Assembly: GCA_964603615.1 (NCBI GenBank)
Contig: CAZRVU010000009.1
Location: 11,340-75,339, forward strand
Source of the DNA: JAAZMI01 sp964603615
GTDB taxonomy: Bacteria > Bacillota > Dethiobacteria > DTU022 > UBA8154
Direction of reading: 5' to 3'
DNA: 64,000 nt
The notes under the pieces were generated by a model. It saw only the letters and a list, made by a program, of their open reading frames with translations. It ran no database searches and was not told where the DNA came from. The position numbers and the translations under genes were made by a program. Positions 61,601-64,000 of this stretch are shown one piece after another (position 1 is the stretch's first letter; each line of letters starts with the position of its first letter).

Positions 61601-63481
61601 ATGCAGAGAATAAAAATAATAAATATTGCCGTGATTGCCCATGTAGACGCAGGCAAATCCACACTGGTGGACGCCTTTCTTTCACAAAGCGGTGTTTTTC
61701 GGGAAAATGAACAGGTAGTGGATTGCGTGATGGATTCTAATGACCTGGAAAGAGAACGGGGCATCACCATCTATTCCAAGAACTGCTCTGTTTTGCATGG
61801 GGATTATAAGATCAACATCGTGGATACTCCCGGGCATGCCGACTTTTCTTCCGAAGTGGAACGCATTATCAAGACTGTGGATACGGTTATCCTTTTGGTG
61901 GACTCTGCAGAAGGGCCGATGCCCCAAACGCGTTTTGTTTTACAAAAGTCGCTGGAGCAGGGCCTGGTGCCGGTTCTTTTGATCAATAAAATCGATAAAA
62001 AAGATGCGCGGCTAGAAGAGGTTGTTGATGAGGTTTACGAACTTTTCATGGATCTCGAAGCCACGGATGAGCAGTTGGACTTTAAAATTTTGTATGGTAT
62101 GGCCCGGCAAGGAATTGTTGTGCGCGATGCGGCGGCAGCAGCGGCAGTAAAAGATATCATGGTGGATCCGGGCAACAAGAAAATAAAAAAAAGCGCCTCC
62201 GGGCAGAATGGCTTAAATATTGCCCCGCTTTTCGATACGATTATCGAACAGGTTAAGGGATACCCGGATCTGGCGGGGGAACCCCTGCAGTTTCAGATAT
62301 CGTCTTTGGCCTATGATGACTACATCGGGCGCCTGGGGATCGGCCGCATAGAAAAAGGGAGCATCCACGGCGGGCAAACGGTGGCGGTGGTGGGTCCCGG
62401 CGGGGAAAGCAGGCTGCACAAGGTTAGTCAAACCTTCGTTTATAAGGGGTTGAAGAGAGCGGAGGAAAAAGCGGTTTTTTGCGGGGACATTTGTGTTATA
62501 GCGGGTATTGATGATATTACCATCGGCGATACCATTTGCGACGAAGCCCATCCGCTAAAGTTGCCTTCGATCAAAATCGAAGAGCCGACCATGAGTATGA
62601 ATTTTATCGTCAATACTTCCCCTTTTGCCGGCCGGGAGGGTAAGTATGTGACGACCCGGCATATAAAGGAGCGCTTGGAAAAGGAGATCGAGGTCAACGT
62701 CGGCCTGCTCGTGGAACCGACGGGTTCCACCGATGCGTTTAAGGTTTCTGGCCGGGGTGAACTTCATCTTTCGATTTTAATCGAAAACATGAGAAGAGAG
62801 GGCTACGAGCTTTCGGTTTCTAAACCAGAGGTAATTTTTAAAAAAGATGCCCGGGGGCAGAAGATGGAGCCGGTGGAGGAAGTGGTGATCGGGGTGCCCG
62901 AAAAGTACGCCGGCGGGGTCATTTCTGAGCTTAACCTGCGCAAAGGGGTCATGCGCAGCATGGACGGTAAAAATGGTCGTTCCCGGTTAGTCTATACGGC
63001 GCCCACGCGCGGGCTGTTGGGTTTCAGGAGCCTGTTCATCAACCAGACGCGGGGCGAGGGCACCATGGTGCGGCGTTTTTATGCTTATGAAAAATACAAA
63101 GGTGAAATTAACGAAAGGACGAGCGGCGTTATTATCGCCCAGGAGGCGGGCGTTGCCACGCCCTATGCCCTCTACAATATCAGTGAACGGGCCGAAATGT
63201 TTGTGCCACCGGGCACACGTGTCTACGAAGGAATGATCGTGGGGCTTAACAGCCGCCATGAAGACATGGTTGTCAACCCGTGCAAGACTAAAAAAGCGAG
63301 TAACATGCGCGCCGCCGGGAGCGACGAGGCCATCAAACTCTCCCCGCACAGGGTTTTTTCACTGGAGGAGGCGCTGGAATTTATCAACGGCGATGAACTT
63401 GTGGAGATAACGCCCCAGAACATCAGGCTGCGCAAGAAACTATTAAAGGAGTCTGAACGCAGAAGGTCCGCGCGGGCTTAG
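61601..63481 (+). CDS. typA: GTP-binding ribosome-associated protein TypA/BipA
   Basis: Translational GTPase, 626 aa from ATG 61601 (GTG 61595 and ATG 61598 directly precede it; ribosome binding site weak). G1 reads AHVDAGKST where most TypA have AHVDHGKTT; G3 DTPGHADF and G4 NKIDK are normal. Domains II-V and the TypA-specific C-terminus follow (PTRGLLGFRSLF, NPCKTKKASNMRAAGSDEA). Binds the 70S ribosome and assists 50S assembly and stress responses. It is ~20 residues longer than E. coli BipA, with a basic tail. Single-gene unit. Confidence 0.94.
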   Translation: MQRIKIINIAVIAHVDAGKSTLVDAFLSQSGVFRENEQVVDCVMDSNDLERERGITIYSKNCSVLHGDYKINIVDTPGHADFSSEVERIIKTVDTVILLVDSAEGPMPQTRFVLQKSLEQGLVPVLLINKIDKKDARLEEVVDEVYELFMDLEATDEQLDFKILYGMARQGIVVRDAAAAAAVKDIMVDPGNKKIKKSASGQNGLNIAPLFDTIIEQVKGYPDLAGEPLQFQISSLAYDDYIGRLGIGRIEKGSIHGGQTVAVVGPGGESRLHKVSQTFVYKGLKRAEEKAVFCGDICVIAGIDDITIGDTICDEAHPLKLPSIKIEEPTMSMNFIVNTSPFAGREGKYVTTRHIKERLEKEIEVNVGLLVEPTGSTDAFKVSGRGELHLSILIENMRREGYELSVSKPEVIFKKDARGQKMEPVEEVVIGVPEKYAGGVISELNLRKGVMRSMDGKNGRSRLVYTAPTRGLLGFRSLFINQTRGEGTMVRRFYAYEKYKGEINERTSGVIIAQEAGVATPYALYNISERAEMFVPPGTRVYEGMIVGLNSRHEDMVVNPCKTKKASNMRAAGSDEAIKLSPHRVFSLEEALEFINGDELVEITPQNIRLRKKLLKESERRRSARA

Positions 63482-63826
63482 CAACAATTAGTCCGGACAT
63501 TTATGTGGGTATATTGCCAATGAAAGAATAGATGCTCTTTCTTTTTAAAGAACACAGTAAGCACCCTTTTGGGCTGGAAAGCACAAGAAATTTTAGCAAT
63601 AGCCTTTGATACCTTTTGTAAATAAAATGGATATAAAAAATCCATTCCAATTCATATTATAGGGCGGCTAAGGAACCACACCCTGGCAAAACAAATACAT
63701 TGAAACTTTGTTCCGGTAAAAAATCATAAGTTTCCATTAAAATATAACCGGCTTTTTCCATAGCCCCACAAGGGTGTTGATAGTTTTACAAGATATGTTT
63801 TTTAGCTATTTAGGATATTTTAAACC
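63482..63826. other. AT-rich interval after typA with no intact gene
   Basis: No ribosome binding site with a usable open frame. It holds the minus-strand coding remnant at 63657-63761; nothing else recognisable, no clear terminator. Confidence 0.5.
63657..63761 (-). pseudogene. Possible C-terminal remnant of a methyltransferase-like protein
   Basis: Minus strand reads MEKAGYILMETYDFLPEQSF then NVFVLPG and stops at 63657. GGYxLxETYDFLPEQxFxVF is reminiscent of the last strand-helix-strand of class I SAM-dependent methyltransferases. Only 34 codons remain, no ribosome binding site, so if real it is a decayed fragment. Confidence 0.3.
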
Positions 63827-64000
63827 CTATTTCTGAAGATATTTGGCCAAGTCTTCCAGTGAATCCAGTTCAAAAATATTGTTCAGGATAAGGCTAAGGT
63901 CATCGGCATCTGCCTTTTGCAATTTATTTTGTAGTTTTTCCGGCAAGGCGCCGAACTTTTTAGTTAATAGGTGTATTGAAGTTTCTATTTTTGCATTTAA
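63827..64000 (-). CDS. C-terminal part of a DUF4351 / Rpn-type protein (5' end beyond window)
   Basis: 57 codons in the minus strand, entering from the right edge and ending at 63827. LLTKKFGALPEKLQNKLQKA then LSLILNNIFELDSLEDLAKY and a final LQK match the helical DUF4351 tail found at the C-terminus of PD-(D/E)XK transposase-like (Rpn/YhgA-type) proteins. The catalytic part would lie outside the window, so function and integrity cannot be judged. Confidence 0.7.
   Translation of the reverse strand, partial: LNAKIETSIHLLTKKFGALPEKLQNKLQKADADDLSLILNNIFELDSLEDLAKYLQK

Overview
The window is from the chromosome of a Gram-positive, probably endospore-forming member of the Firmicutes (Clostridia, Peptococcaceae/Desulfotomaculum-like by general feel; genus not determinable by eye). 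Evidence: Bacillus/Clostridium gene order (ftsEX-ctp-minJ-uvrBA; rapZ-yvcK-whiA; cggR-gap-pgk-tpi-gpmI-eno-secG-rnr-smpB-ssrA), many TTG/GTG starts behind strong AGGAGG ribosome binding sites, a GerMN lipoprotein, sigma-54, and a membrane pyrophosphatase of the potassium-dependent type. A run of 100 N at 22129-22228 shows this is a draft assembly.

Layout. 1-6000: cell-wall/division block (ftsE partial, ftsX, a coiled-coil M23 peptidase, ctpA, a MinJ-like PDZ membrane protein). 6000-8600: small genes, a mazEF toxin-antitoxin pair whose antitoxin frame is broken, and many short palindromic repeats. 8637-15974: nucleotide excision repair uvrB, uvrA, uvrC. 16477-19984: methyltransferase, HAD phosphatase, PHP phosphatase, thiL. 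19985-22397: repeat-rich zone with a second, partial copy of thiL, a strongly structured RNA resembling HEARO/OMEGA RNA, rapZ, and tandem repeats around the assembly gap. 22398-26515: yvcK, whiA, rpoN. 26912-33968: the glycolytic operon with its regulator cggR. 34366-44143: secG, hppA, rnr, smpB, tmRNA, an UPF0316 protein, murI, GerMN lipoprotein, and an rph-rdgB fusion. 44591: tRNA-Pro.

44846-58232 is a visibly AT-richer accessory island beside tRNA-Pro: an integrase C-terminal remnant, a frameshifted XRE regulator, then five tightly packed genes (4-8 nt overlaps or short gaps) encoding an unrecognised 766-aa protein, a PAPS-reductase/ferredoxin fusion (BrxP-like), a 1379-aa P-loop ATPase (BrxC-like), a PglZ-domain protein and a short Lon-related AAA protein (BrxL-like). 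This is the gene set of a type 4 BREX-like phage defence system with an extra lead gene. It ends in a 47-codon fragment of rpoB. A KAP-family NTPase carrying a canonical EF-hand loop follows, then a rubrerythrin-VIT1 protein and typA. The window closes with two minus-strand fragments.

The window is unusually rich in repeats: (a) a 29-bp palindrome-ended family, 14 copies of one arm type and 2 of another around one shared core; (b) a 226-237-bp MITE-like element, 3 copies with about 6-bp target duplications; (c) tandem duplications with a 71-77-bp period at gene 3' ends; (d) a 107-bp composite repeat. Two genes (the MinJ-like gene and mazF) take their stop codon from a 29-bp repeat.
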